Position numbers and translations under genes: made by a program. From positions 4,650,001 to 4,714,000 of the forward strand of contig NZ_CP032869.1 in the NCBI RefSeq assembly GCF_003576455.2: a stretch of 64,000 bases of DNA. Direction: 5' to 3'. The notes below the pieces were generated by a model. That model saw only the letters and a program-made list of their open reading frames with translations. It was not told where the DNA came from and searched no databases. This DNA is from Mucilaginibacter celer. Lineage in GTDB: Bacteria > Bacteroidota > Bacteroidia > Sphingobacteriales > Sphingobacteriaceae. Positions 34,288 to 42,817 of this stretch are shown here, piece by piece; positions within the stretch are counted from its first letter, which is position 1, and every line of letters begins with the position of its first letter.

Positions 34288-35279
34288 AAATATTCCTTCC
34301 ACCAATCAGAATTATATGCACCTTTTACCTCGGTTGGCTCGCCGGGTTTGGGCACAAACAAATCAATATGCTTTTGTTTGGCCATGGGTACCAGCCATTC
34401 AATAGGTTCGTACCAGGCATGTGGGGCAAGGTTAAAAGTGCCATAGTGGATTGGCATCATCAGCTTACCCCGCAGATCGAGGTGTGCATTGGATGCATGA
34501 TCCGGCCCCATGTGGATATCCGGCCAGAATTTGCCGTAGGCGCCAATCTCCAGCATAGTCAAATCAAACGGACCAAATGCCTCGCCTATCGCCTTAAATT
34601 CGGGCGAGTAGCCTGAATCGGCTCCGAAATAAATATTATGCTCAGGTCCTTTAATTACAAATGACGACCATAGGGTTTCATTTCGCCCGATAATCCCCCG
34701 GCCCGAAAAATGGCGCGAAGGCGTGCAGGTAAGTACAATTTCGTTGCTGATGAGTGCACTGTCGCCCCAATCCATTTCTGTAATAAAGTTGGCGGCCATA
34801 CCCCAGCGGGTTAAATGCTGTGCTACACCCACCGAACAAAAAAAGGGGATATTTTTTTCGGCAAAAAACTTTATCGTCGCCTTATCCAAATGGTCGTAAT
34901 GATCGTGCGATTGGATTACGGCATCCAGGGGCGGCAAATTCTCTAAAGCGATAGGTGGTTTATAAAAACGCTTCGGTCCGAAGGATTGCGAGAAAGAAAC
35001 ACGATCGCTCCAAACCGGGTCGGTAAGGATGCGTTTGCCATCAATTTCTATCAGGATGCTTGAATGGCCTATCCAGTTAATGCGTAATCCGGATGCGGGC
35101 GGTACAGCATAAACCGAGGGATCTGTTTTAAAGGGTCCTAAAGTTTTTTTAGGTGTATTCTCGGCTTTATTGTTAATATATTCTTTTAAAATCGGGATCA
35201 GTTTGCCAAAGCCGGCCTCATCGGTAGGTATGGTGTTTAAATATTTTCGTCCTTTTTTGCGTGAAGCGGGTAAACTCAT
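34275..35279 (-). CDS. MBL-fold metallo-hydrolase (UlaG/NAPE-PLD-like)
   Basis: 334 residues. The metal motif HxHxDH is present in QSHDHYDHLD, preceded by WIGHSSILIEIDGKRILTDPVW and followed by further ligand regions (CTPSRHFSGRG, GADSGYS, MPIHYGTF). This order is typical of the NAPE-PLD/UlaG group that hydrolyses phosphodiester or lactone bonds. No signal peptide. The C-terminal SPL-stop lies in a repeat. The substrate is unknown. Confidence 0.87.
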   Translation of the reverse strand: MSLPASRKKGRKYLNTIPTDEAGFGKLIPILKEYINNKAENTPKKTLGPFKTDPSVYAVPPASGLRINWIGHSSILIEIDGKRILTDPVWSDRVSFSQSFGPKRFYKPPIALENLPPLDAVIQSHDHYDHLDKATIKFFAEKNIPFFCSVGVAQHLTRWGMAANFITEMDWGDSALISNEIVLTCTPSRHFSGRGIIGRNETLWSSFVIKGPEHNIYFGADSGYSPEFKAIGEAFGPFDLTMLEIGAYGKFWPDIHMGPDHASNAHLDLRGKLMMPIHYGTFNLAPHAWYEPIEWLVPMAKQKHIDLFVPKPGEPTEVKGAYNSDWWKEYLSPL

Positions 35280-35357
35280 GGTGGCAATTATAGCACTTAT
35301 ATAGGCTATGATATAAGTAACGCAAAAAAGTTACGATTGGTTGAAAGCCCGCGGCTT

Positions 35358-36188
35358 TTATTTACTTAAAAATGATATTGCTGTATCGGCAAACTGGATC
35401 AACGAAGCAGGCAAAGTATCACCGCTAAAAGGATGTGAGCCGCCAAAGGTATGATCGGCATCTTTCTGCACCACATATTCGGCCGCCGGGTTAGCTTCAT
35501 GCAATTGCTGCGAATGTGCTACCGGGACAGTAGGATCGGCATCGCCATGAACAATGAGCCATGGCTGCGTTATTTTGGCCGCCTGCCTGATGATATCCAA
35601 CCTTAAAGGGTGGGCATCCAAATCATCCAGCAAGGTTGATTTGATGGGCATTTGTTGGCCGGTGCGTTTATTTTCGAAATAAAAAACGCCCTGCAAACGC
35701 CATTGCTGCTCAATTTGCTGAGGCCACAGGTTACGAAAACCGGATATGGAAGCCATGGTTACCAGTTTTTTAACACGCAAATCTTCAGCTGTTTTTAGGA
35801 TACTTACACCGCCGCCCATGCTGTGGCCAATAAGATAAACGCCATTGGCTACCGGCATGCTGGCACCACTGCAGGCAAAATCAATAATGGTATCCAAATC
35901 CTCCAATTCGATGCTGATGGTATTATCGGCAAAGGCAGTTAAATCGGCAAAGTCTTGCGGACTGGCCGGCGTAGTACCATTATGAGAGAAGTTAAACTTC
36001 AAAAAGCGAAAACCGTTTTGAACAAAATAGCGGGCCAGCAGATCATGCGTTCCCCAGTCTTTAAACCCCTTAAAGCCATGGGCGAAAATTACCAGCGGGG
36101 CGGTTTTAAAGGCATCATCAAAAGTAACATCGATAAGCATAGGGCGGCCTTTCGCGCCGGGGAGGGTGAAGTTTTCTTGCCTGGTCAT
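35358..36188 (-). CDS. Alpha/beta hydrolase
   Basis: 276 residues. The nucleophile elbow is GHSMGGG near residue 122, with an oxyanion-hole region FAHGFKGFKDWG. The likely acid is in HGDADPTVPV and the His in KDADHTFGGSH near the C-terminus. This looks like a DLH/BAAT-type esterase without a signal peptide. The natural substrate is unknown. It lies 78 nt from the MBL hydrolase and may be co-transcribed with it. Confidence 0.85.
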   Translation of the reverse strand: MTRQENFTLPGAKGRPMLIDVTFDDAFKTAPLVIFAHGFKGFKDWGTHDLLARYFVQNGFRFLKFNFSHNGTTPASPQDFADLTAFADNTISIELEDLDTIIDFACSGASMPVANGVYLIGHSMGGGVSILKTAEDLRVKKLVTMASISGFRNLWPQQIEQQWRLQGVFYFENKRTGQQMPIKSTLLDDLDAHPLRLDIIRQAAKITQPWLIVHGDADPTVPVAHSQQLHEANPAAEYVVQKDADHTFGGSHPFSGDTLPASLIQFADTAISFLSK

Positions 36189-36881
36189 GGCGGCTAATTT
36201 AGTGTTATTGGGCGAGAAGCTTAGCTAAAAAAGTAATGAGAACGTGATTTATACAACAGAATGATCCGCTAAAGAACCATAATTAAAAAGCGCGTGGGGC
36301 AGACAGAAAAGCGGGCCGGGAGTATGGCCCCGATGTGTTTCGGGGCAGGCTCTGCGGGCTGAAGCTTTTTTCTGTCTTGGGTTTTTGGTTACTTTTGGGC
36401 CAAGCCAAAAGTAACAGCCTCCGCGGCAAATGAGCGGCCAATGTTCTTCATATTGAACCAAAGCTCGTTAATTAACTAAAATAACGAAAGGCCCCATGCT
36501 TGTACACAGTACACGAGGGTTCATAACAAGAATCTCGCTATCCAACTAACGCGGTCGCCCTCTTGGCCGGGCGGGGGCCAGGTACTTTTGTCTTGACACA
36601 AAAGTACCCAAAAAGTCAAGTCATCAGGAGGCTTCTTTGCCGCACAAGCCTATGCACTATTCCCTCGCCTGTCCTTACCCTGCAAACCGGGCAGAACCAC
36701 GGGCTGGTAAATTTTGCCCTACTGCGTTCGCGCCTTTCCCACCCTTCTGCAAAAAGTAGCTATGCCCCTCCCGCGCTCAGGGCCACCATCGTTCTGCCCG
36801 CTTTCGCCCGAAGCTTCCTGCTGACAGCTAATACCATACACAAACATTTCGTTATCAGAGGGCAAAGAATAGCGTTAACCT
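36189..36881. repeat. 693-nt gene-free region with GC-rich hairpins
   Basis: No convincing gene; open frames here lack family features. Two strong hairpins stand out: GTTACTTTTGG-N6-CCAAAAGTAAC at 36388-36415 and GGTACTTTTGT-N6-ACAAAAGTACC at 36581-36608 (near-perfect stems). They share the core ACTTTTG/CAAAAGT and face each other across about 170 nt, so this looks like one large dispersed repeat. A GC-rich relative may lie at 40580-40680. Confidence 0.6.
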
Positions 36882-38408
36882 CTACACCCGCTTTCCATTA
36901 AAAGTGATATTATACAAATCAGTCCTTCTATCCTTAATGTTCTGCACGCTACCATATTCATGCAATTCATCCAATAAAGAAAGATCCACATCCGCAATCA
37001 CAATCATCTCGGTATTAGGGGTAGCTTCTGATTGGATGCCGTTGGTAGGAAAACCAAAATCTGAAGGGGTAAACACTGCCGATTGCGCATAGCTTACTCC
37101 CATGTTGTTCACGTTGGGCAGGTTACCTACACAACCCGCAATAGCTACGTAACATTCATTTTCAACAGCGCGGGCCTGGGCGCAGAATTTTACGCGGTTG
37201 TAACCATTTTGGGTATCGGTTAAAAAAGGCACAAACAAAATCTGCATATCCTGGCTGGCCAGGATGCGCGATAGTTCCGGGAACTCCACATCATAACAAA
37301 TCAGGATGCCTATTTTACCGGCATCGGTTTCAAACACCCGCACCTCATCGCCCCCGCGGATGCCCCACGAACTGATCTCGGCAGGGGTTGGGTGAATTTT
37401 ATACACCTCTTCCATACTGCCGTTACGCCTGAAAAGGTAAGATACGTTATATAACGACTCTTCAAAAATGGTAGGCATGCTACCCGCAATAATGTTTACG
37501 TTGTATGACACCGCCAGTTTGGCAAACTCATCAATAATGGGCTGGGTATATTTGGCCAGCTCGCGCATGGCCCGGGCGGTATCCATGTGATTATAATCGG
37601 CCATCAGCGGTGTACCGAACAGCTCGGGGAAAAGTATAAAATCGGACTGGTAATCGCTCACTGCATCAATAAAATACTCGGCATGTTTAAGCAACTCGCT
37701 GATATTGCTGTATGATCGCATTTGCCATTGCACCAGGCCTATGCGCACTACGGTTTTGTGATTGATAACATTGCTCACCTCCTCGTAATACACATTGTTC
37801 CACTCAATAAGCGTGGCAAAACCTTTCGACCGGCTATCCTCGGGCAGGTAATTCTTCAGCACCTTGCGTACGTGAAAATCGTTAGATAGCTGGAACGACA
37901 GTGTAGGATCATAAATCTCCTTATACTTTACCTTATCAATGTACTGGCGGGGGGTAAGGTCGTTCTGGTATTTTTGATAATTAGGGATGCGGCCGCCGGC
38001 TATGATGCTTTTCAGGTTCAGCTTTTCGCAAAGGGCCTTGCGGGCCTCGTACAGCCTGCGGGCCAGGCGCAGGCCGCGGTAATTGGGATGGATAAAAATA
38101 TCTATACCATACAGCACATCCCCTTTTTCATTGTGGGTTTTAAAAGTACTGTCGCCGGTTATTTGTTTATAGGTATGGTTATCGCCAAATTTCTGGTAAT
38201 CAACAATAATGGATAAAGCGCACCCCACAACCACATCGTTAACGGTTACACAGATCTGCCCTTCCGGAAAAAGTTTGATAAGCCTTTTGATGGAATTGGC
38301 ATCCCAATAATCCTCATCCATGTCCATATAGGCCGATTTCATTGATTTTTTTAACTCCTGGTAGTCCTGTACTTCCAGGTTGCGCAATTCAACACTTTGC
38401 AAATCCAT
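36882..38408 (-). CDS. GNAT acetyltransferase-nitrilase (carbon-nitrogen hydrolase) fusion
   Basis: 508 residues. Residues 1-200 form a GNAT domain with the acetyl-CoA motif region IHPNYRGLRLARRLYEAR (107-124). Residues 222-500 are a nitrilase domain with the triad Glu262 (FPELFG), Lys337 (YKIHP) and Cys371 (ICYDVEFPE) all present. The nitrilase half should hydrolyse a C-N bond of an amide. Such two-domain proteins are known in several phyla but their substrate is not; one enzyme may acylate and the other deacylate the same amine. Confidence 0.88.
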   Translation of the reverse strand: MDLQSVELRNLEVQDYQELKKSMKSAYMDMDEDYWDANSIKRLIKLFPEGQICVTVNDVVVGCALSIIVDYQKFGDNHTYKQITGDSTFKTHNEKGDVLYGIDIFIHPNYRGLRLARRLYEARKALCEKLNLKSIIAGGRIPNYQKYQNDLTPRQYIDKVKYKEIYDPTLSFQLSNDFHVRKVLKNYLPEDSRSKGFATLIEWNNVYYEEVSNVINHKTVVRIGLVQWQMRSYSNISELLKHAEYFIDAVSDYQSDFILFPELFGTPLMADYNHMDTARAMRELAKYTQPIIDEFAKLAVSYNVNIIAGSMPTIFEESLYNVSYLFRRNGSMEEVYKIHPTPAEISSWGIRGGDEVRVFETDAGKIGILICYDVEFPELSRILASQDMQILFVPFLTDTQNGYNRVKFCAQARAVENECYVAIAGCVGNLPNVNNMGVSYAQSAVFTPSDFGFPTNGIQSEATPNTEMIVIADVDLSLLDELHEYGSVQNIKDRRTDLYNITFNGKRV

Positions 38409-38474
38409 ATATTGTTTTTAGTAGATTTTGTAATTATGAAAGGCTTAGGTATAGCACTGCCTCACCAAAGTTCT

Positions 38475-38566
38475 TTGTCATCCTGAGCGATAGCGAAGGA
38501 TCTTCTCCAGCTTGCAAAGCGGTTATACAGGGCGAAGAAGATGTTTCACTTCGTTCAACATGACAA
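38475..38566. repeat. TTGTCATCCTGAG palindromic repeat, copy 1
   Basis: TTGTCATCCTGAGCGATAGC ... TTCACTTCGTTCAACATGACAA with the centre TATACAGGGCGAAGAAGAT, which recalls the centre of the 82-nt family. A second copy is at 59533-59619. Confidence 0.85.
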
Positions 38567-38615
38567 AATATATCCAACCCAACCCTATTCCCAACACGCA
38601 AGCCCCCCAATTGGT

Positions 38616-39005
38616 TTAAAGTAATTTTTCCTTATCGCTGGTATGCCAGTAAACCCATACTATCAGCACAAACTGCGCGGCCAGCCTTATCCAGGCAAAA
38701 AAAGGCGTTATGGTCATGCCGTTGGCCTTAAAAGGTGCATCGAAAATCATACCCACGTGTACGGTTAAAAACGCAACCAGCATTAATACAATACCCCAGG
38801 CTGCCCAATACCTTGTTTTGGTTGATATTAACAACAAACCAAGCGTAACTTCAACTATGCCGGCAAGTATATTAACCGCTTCGGGATATAGCAGGTTATG
38901 AGGCATTACGGCATAGTAAAAAGCCGGATCGCGAAAATGATTGCAGCCGGCCAATACATAAAATACGATAAGTATTACCAGGCTTATTTTTTTAAACTTA
39001 TCCAT
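38616..39005 (-). CDS. DoxX-like small membrane protein
   Basis: 129 residues with four membrane segments (about 7-21, 45-62, 68-88, 104-120). The first segment ends in GCNHFRDPAFY and the second contains AGIVEVTLGLLL, as in DoxX/DoxD-type proteins. The function of this group is not settled; some members act with oxidoreductases or in sulfur and redox metabolism. It is a single gene, divergent from hemA. Confidence 0.75.
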   Translation of the reverse strand: MDKFKKISLVILIVFYVLAGCNHFRDPAFYYAVMPHNLLYPEAVNILAGIVEVTLGLLLISTKTRYWAAWGIVLMLVAFLTVHVGMIFDAPFKANGMTITPFFAWIRLAAQFVLIVWVYWHTSDKEKLL

Positions 39006-39122
39006 AGCTTAATTTACGAATATTTTGCCATATAGTTCATAAAACAGTTTAAATACGGTAAAACAAGCAATTTTCGTAATTTATAACCATTCTAAATACG
39101 CCGTCTTGACAAAGTATTGACA

Positions 39123-39150
39123 TTGAATGTAGCGAATAGTTATACTTTTG
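39123..39150 (+). promoter_or_regulatory. Promoter of hemA
   Basis: TTG at 39123-39125 and TACTTTTG at 39143-39150, with a 17-nt spacer, match the Bacteroidota -33 TTG / -7 TAnnTTTG pattern. The distance to the TTG start codon at 39173 leaves a leader of only about 15-20 nt. Confidence 0.65.
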
Positions 39151-39172
39151 TTCGGTCAAATTTAAAACTGCT

Positions 39173-40399
39173 TTGAAGTATCTAAAGGTAATAGCTTTTA
39201 CGCACAAACAGATTGAACTGAAGGAATTGGGTAGATTGGTGGTTTGTCAGGAAAATCTGGCGGATAAACTTGCACAGGTAAAAGCTCAGTTCAATATACC
39301 TGAGATTTTCTACCTGGCTACCTGCAACCGCGTTGAGTTTGTAATGACCACCCCACAGGCAGTTGACAAAGATTTTGCCAAAAAATTTATAGAAGCCTTT
39401 AACACAGAGCTTTGCCACGATTCGCTGAGCACCTTTATGGATAGCGCTTCTATTTATGAAGATCAGGAAGCCATGGTGCACCTGTTGCGTACCTCATGCA
39501 GTTTAGAGAGTTTGGTGGTGGGCGAAAAGGAAATTCTGGCCCAGTTACGTAAGGCTTATGAGCATTGCAAGGATGCCGGCCTTACCGGTGATGCCATGCG
39601 CATGATTATGAACTGCGTGGTAAAAACGGCTAAAGAGGTGTACACACATACCAACATCTCAAAAAATCCAATCTCGGTTGTATCATTAGCCTACCGCAAG
39701 CTTAAAGACCTCAACCTTTGCTCAAATGCCCGCATCCTCATCATCGGCGCCGGCGAAACCAACCGCAACCTCTCCAAATACCTTCAAAAACATAAATTTT
39801 CAAACTTCACGGTATTTAACCGTACTGTAGCTAATGCCGAAGTGCTGGCTAAAGATCTGAATGGTGAAGCCTTTGATCTGGAAGCTTTGAAAACCTACAA
39901 TAAAGGTTTTGATGCCATTATCACCTGCACATCTGCAGTTGAGCCCATCATCACTCCCGAAATTTATAAATCGCTGCTAAACGGCGAAACCGGCAGGAAA
40001 ACCATTGTGGATTTAGCTATTCCTAACGATACCGCACCCGAAGTACTGGAGCAATTCCCGGTTAACTTTATCGAGGTGCACTCATTAAACGAGGTTGCCA
40101 AGAAAAACCTGCAGGAACGCTACCACGAACTGGTACACGCCGAAGCCATCATCGAGCAAAACATTGCCGAGTTTATTATGCAGCTGAAACAACGCCGCAT
40201 TGAACTGGCTATGCGCAAAGTGCCCGAAAAAATTAAAGAAATCCGCAACACAGCCATCAACTCGGTTTTTGCCGACGAAGTACAGGCCATGGACGAGCAA
40301 TCGCGCGAAATCCTCGAAAAAGTGATCAACTACATGGAGAAAAAATATATCAGCGTGCCCATGATCATGGCGAAGGATATATTGATTAATGAAAATTGA
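39173..40399 (+). CDS. hemA: Glutamyl-tRNA reductase
   Basis: 408 residues, starting at TTG (MKYLKVIAFTHKQIE). Catalytic Cys51 in YLATCNRVEF, the SCSLESLVVGEKEILAQ segment, and the NADPH motif IIGAGETNR near residue 185. It reduces glutamyl-tRNA to glutamate-1-semialdehyde, the first committed step of C5 heme synthesis, and is usually the controlled step. A promoter lies just upstream. The other hem genes resume at 46277 after an accessory block. Confidence 0.96.
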   Translation: MKYLKVIAFTHKQIELKELGRLVVCQENLADKLAQVKAQFNIPEIFYLATCNRVEFVMTTPQAVDKDFAKKFIEAFNTELCHDSLSTFMDSASIYEDQEAMVHLLRTSCSLESLVVGEKEILAQLRKAYEHCKDAGLTGDAMRMIMNCVVKTAKEVYTHTNISKNPISVVSLAYRKLKDLNLCSNARILIIGAGETNRNLSKYLQKHKFSNFTVFNRTVANAEVLAKDLNGEAFDLEALKTYNKGFDAIITCTSAVEPIITPEIYKSLLNGETGRKTIVDLAIPNDTAPEVLEQFPVNFIEVHSLNEVAKKNLQERYHELVHAEAIIEQNIAEFIMQLKQRRIELAMRKVPEKIKEIRNTAINSVFADEVQAMDEQSREILEKVINYMEKKYISVPMIMAKDILINEN

Positions 40400-40401
40400 T
40401 T

Positions 40402-40539
40402 GTCTGAATCAGAATTTACAGAATTTTAGAATTATCAGAATATTTGTCTGAACCGGAATTTATCGAATTTGGGGAATGGTCAGAATGCTAATCAAATTCG
40501 ATAAATTCAAATAATTCTTTTAAAATTCGAGTTCAGACA
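40402..40539. repeat. CTGAATCAGAATTT word hairpin after hemA
   Basis: Starts right after the hemA stop with TGTCTGAATCAGAATTTACA and ends with the near-complement (AAAATTCGAGTTCAGACA). It belongs to the family that tails leuC and ispG and flanks the GxxExxY gene. Confidence 0.85.
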
Positions 40540-40541
40540 AA

Positions 40542-40828
40542 AAACTGCAAACTGCCCACTCAAAACTGCCAACTGAACAATGGCGTTACCTGCGGTCCGG
40601 GCTGTACGCTCATACTGCACGGGGCATTAGCCACAAGGCCGGTATCCGCTCCCATCCCTAACGCAAACATTTTCACTAATACGAGCCAACGTTTAATTAA
40701 AGTTGTGCTGTTACCCTATCCAATATTAACTTTTGCTTTGCGCTGCTCCATAAAAACCATGGTTACATGTTAAATATAGACCTGCATAATAATTCATATA
40801 TTCAATCGCAAAAACCAAACCCGCTTTA
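40542..40828. repeat. Gene-free stretch with ACTGC words and a GC-rich block
   Basis: 40542-40578 holds CTGCAAACTGCCCACTC-type words. 40580-40680 is a GC-rich block (GGCGTTACCTGCGGTCCGGG..) of the kind seen as dispersed repeats. From there to 40828 I see nothing I can name. Confidence 0.5.
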
Positions 40829-41263
40829 ATGCCTGCAAAAAATAAATTAATCCCCATAGCAATTGTTTATTCGGCTTTAATGCTTTCCTTCGCCTTATTT
40901 TGGGGTAGCAATTACTCCCATATCGTTCATTATAAAGGCGATGAAATTGGCTATGCCCTCAGCTTTGTACTCATACTTACCTATATTTTCAACATCGCTA
41001 ACCATCTTATTTTTAAGCGCGCCAGCATTTACCTCACCTTACTAAGTCCGCTTATCATAGCTATAGCCAGCTTCCTCCTCGGGTTTTTAATCATGTGGGT
41101 GGGTAATTTCTTCAGTAAATCTTACGGTACATCTGCCGATATAATCCTTATTTATATCATCATCTATCTATTGCTTTCGCTTACACTTCTGTATATAACA
41201 TTGAAGAAGCGGCGGTTAATTCTTCCCTGGCAATCAGCGCCCGATCCCAAAAAACCTGCGTAA
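40829..41263 (+). CDS. Small membrane protein of unknown function
   Basis: 144 residues with four hydrophobic segments (about 8-24, 42-57, 66-93, 104-125) and a basic C-terminal tail (KKRRLILPW). No family is recognised. The gene is flanked by word-type repeats on both sides and stands alone in the accessory block between hemA and hemCD. Confidence 0.6.
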   Translation: MPAKNKLIPIAIVYSALMLSFALFWGSNYSHIVHYKGDEIGYALSFVLILTYIFNIANHLIFKRASIYLTLLSPLIIAIASFLLGFLIMWVGNFFSKSYGTSADIILIYIIIYLLLSLTLLYITLKKRRLILPWQSAPDPKKPA

Positions 41264-41269
41264 CCCAAA

Positions 41270-41395
41270 AAATCAGCAAAATCAACACAATCATCTCCAT
41301 CAACAGTCAAAATCGGTGAGATCAAAATTCAATCGGTGTAATCCCAGAAAACAAATCAACTGCTAACTGCCTACTCAAAACTGCTAACTGAATAA
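41270..41395. repeat. Word-type repeats (AATCGGTG and ACTGC families)
   Basis: 41270-41350 has AATCGGTGAGATC and AATCGGTGTAATC words; 41353-41394 has CAACTGCTAACTGCCTACTC words. The same pair of families recurs before other genes (18338, 24686, 50566, 58279). Confidence 0.7.
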
Positions 41396-41450
41396 TTGCT
41401 GTTAACAATAAAATCCTCTCCTGCCCGTATAATCAGTACTAAATTTTATC

Positions 41451-42470
41451 ATGATAGCAAGAACTGCCTTTTTCGTGTTTTTATGTGCGGGTACTTTTCT
41501 TATCTCCTGCAAAAAAGACAAGCCCGTTCAGTTACCACCATATTACGCCGACGGAGAAGTGGGCAAACTGATTTATAACCGGCAAAACGGGGTAAACATT
41601 GTATTTATTGGCGACGGATTTACGAAAGACGACCTAAAAAGAGGCGGCGCTTACGAAACAAAAGCAAGGATGTTTGCCGATTACTTATTTACTGTTCCGC
41701 CATACAAGCAATACAAAAACTTTTTTAACGCCTACGTGGTTTATGCCGAATCGAAAAAAAGCGGGTTAAATGATTCGTACAATCCGGCCAACACCGATAC
41801 CAAATTTAACGCCTATTTTTCGGGTGGCAGCACGGGTCTGCTTTTAGCCGGAAATTACCAGGCCATCAATCAATATGTAAGCAAGGCGGTGCCATTCGCC
41901 AGGGCCAATATCATCATACTGATGGTAAATACCGACGCCATCGACGCGGCAACCAGCACCTACGATGGCTTTTCTGAAATTACAGTAAGCCCTGTGGCAA
42001 AATATGCAATGATTCACGAGCTGGGGCATGGCTTTGCTTCATTGGGTGATGAATATGTTTCGCCCGAAATTGCCGATAATTACCCGCTGGATATGATCAG
42101 CAACCTGCCCAATCTTGATACAACCAATGATCCTGAAAAAGTGAAATGGGCCGGTTTTTTAAACCTTACAGCATATAACAGCATTGTTGGCACTTACCAG
42201 GGAGGTTACTATCGGGCAACAGGCATTTACCGGCCTGAAGAGATCAGCGTAATGACCAACGCATTGGCAACACAACATTACAACGCCCCGAGCCGCCTGG
42301 CGATTGTCAAAAAAATTCATGAAATAACCGGTACTCCTTTTAGTATGGATGATTTTTTTAAAAACGATGCAGACCTTATTCAACCGGTATTTTTACCGCC
42401 TTTAACCTATAAACCTTCCAGGCTGAATGATTTTATAGGCATTAAAAAAATAAGGCTTAAACAAAAATAG
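41451..42470 (+). CDS. M64 family metallopeptidase, lipoprotein
   Basis: 339 residues. Signal peptide with lipobox LISC and lipidated Cys20. The zinc site HELGH (His189, Glu190, His193) is followed by the M64-specific GDEY at 199-202. The N-terminal segment VNIVFIGDGFTKDD is also typical of this IgA-peptidase family. It is predicted to be an active, outer-membrane- or surface-anchored zinc endopeptidase. Substrate unknown. Confidence 0.88.
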   Translation: MIARTAFFVFLCAGTFLISCKKDKPVQLPPYYADGEVGKLIYNRQNGVNIVFIGDGFTKDDLKRGGAYETKARMFADYLFTVPPYKQYKNFFNAYVVYAESKKSGLNDSYNPANTDTKFNAYFSGGSTGLLLAGNYQAINQYVSKAVPFARANIIILMVNTDAIDAATSTYDGFSEITVSPVAKYAMIHELGHGFASLGDEYVSPEIADNYPLDMISNLPNLDTTNDPEKVKWAGFLNLTAYNSIVGTYQGGYYRATGIYRPEEISVMTNALATQHYNAPSRLAIVKKIHEITGTPFSMDDFFKNDADLIQPVFLPPLTYKPSRLNDFIGIKKIRLKQK

Positions 42471-42482
42471 ATTTATAAATTA

Positions 42483-42690
42483 TTATGTTGACCAGGCCCG
42501 CTCCAGATCGCCTTTAAAATTCCTCCCTATCGGAATTTCATACCCGTTCAACATAATGCGGTTACTTTCCAACCGGGTAATCCTGGCGGTTGATACAATG
42601 AACGACTTATGCACCCGTACAAAACGCCCTGCCGGAAACAGGTCCGACATGGCTTTGATCGAACCCTTTAAAAGGATTTTAAAGTTAAGC
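42483..42690 (-). pseudogene. Remnant of a LytTR-type response regulator
   Basis: On the minus strand the translation SIKAMSDLFP, GRFVRVHKSFIVS, GYEIPIGRNFKGDLERAW and stop is the second half of a LytTR DNA-binding domain, closely parallel to the intact regulator at 61462 (NRFVRIHRSFIVS, PIGRNYKQDV). No receiver domain or first half of LytTR precedes it. It is a truncated relic with no partner kinase nearby. Confidence 0.8.
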
Positions 42691-42817
42691 CTTAGGCTAT
42701 TATGTAAACAGGTTGCACAAGTTTGGCTGCAAGATTCTTTCCTGCCGATAAAAAAGCATCTTTGAGCGTAACTTAATTCAGCAGGTTATCTCTAAACTAT
42801 ATATATTCTATCTTTAT

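Noticed and set aside
36249..36461. Open frame in the gene-free region
   Set aside because: It is encoded by hairpin repeat DNA, has no conserved motif, and uses unusual composition.
36563..36901. 112-codon frame before the nitrilase fusion
   Set aside because: Composition and peptide look like translated GC-rich repeat; it also overlaps the end of the GNAT-nitrilase gene.
42556..42765. Frame on the plus strand after the M64 peptidase
   Set aside because: It is antisense to the LytTR remnant, whose protein similarity is clear.
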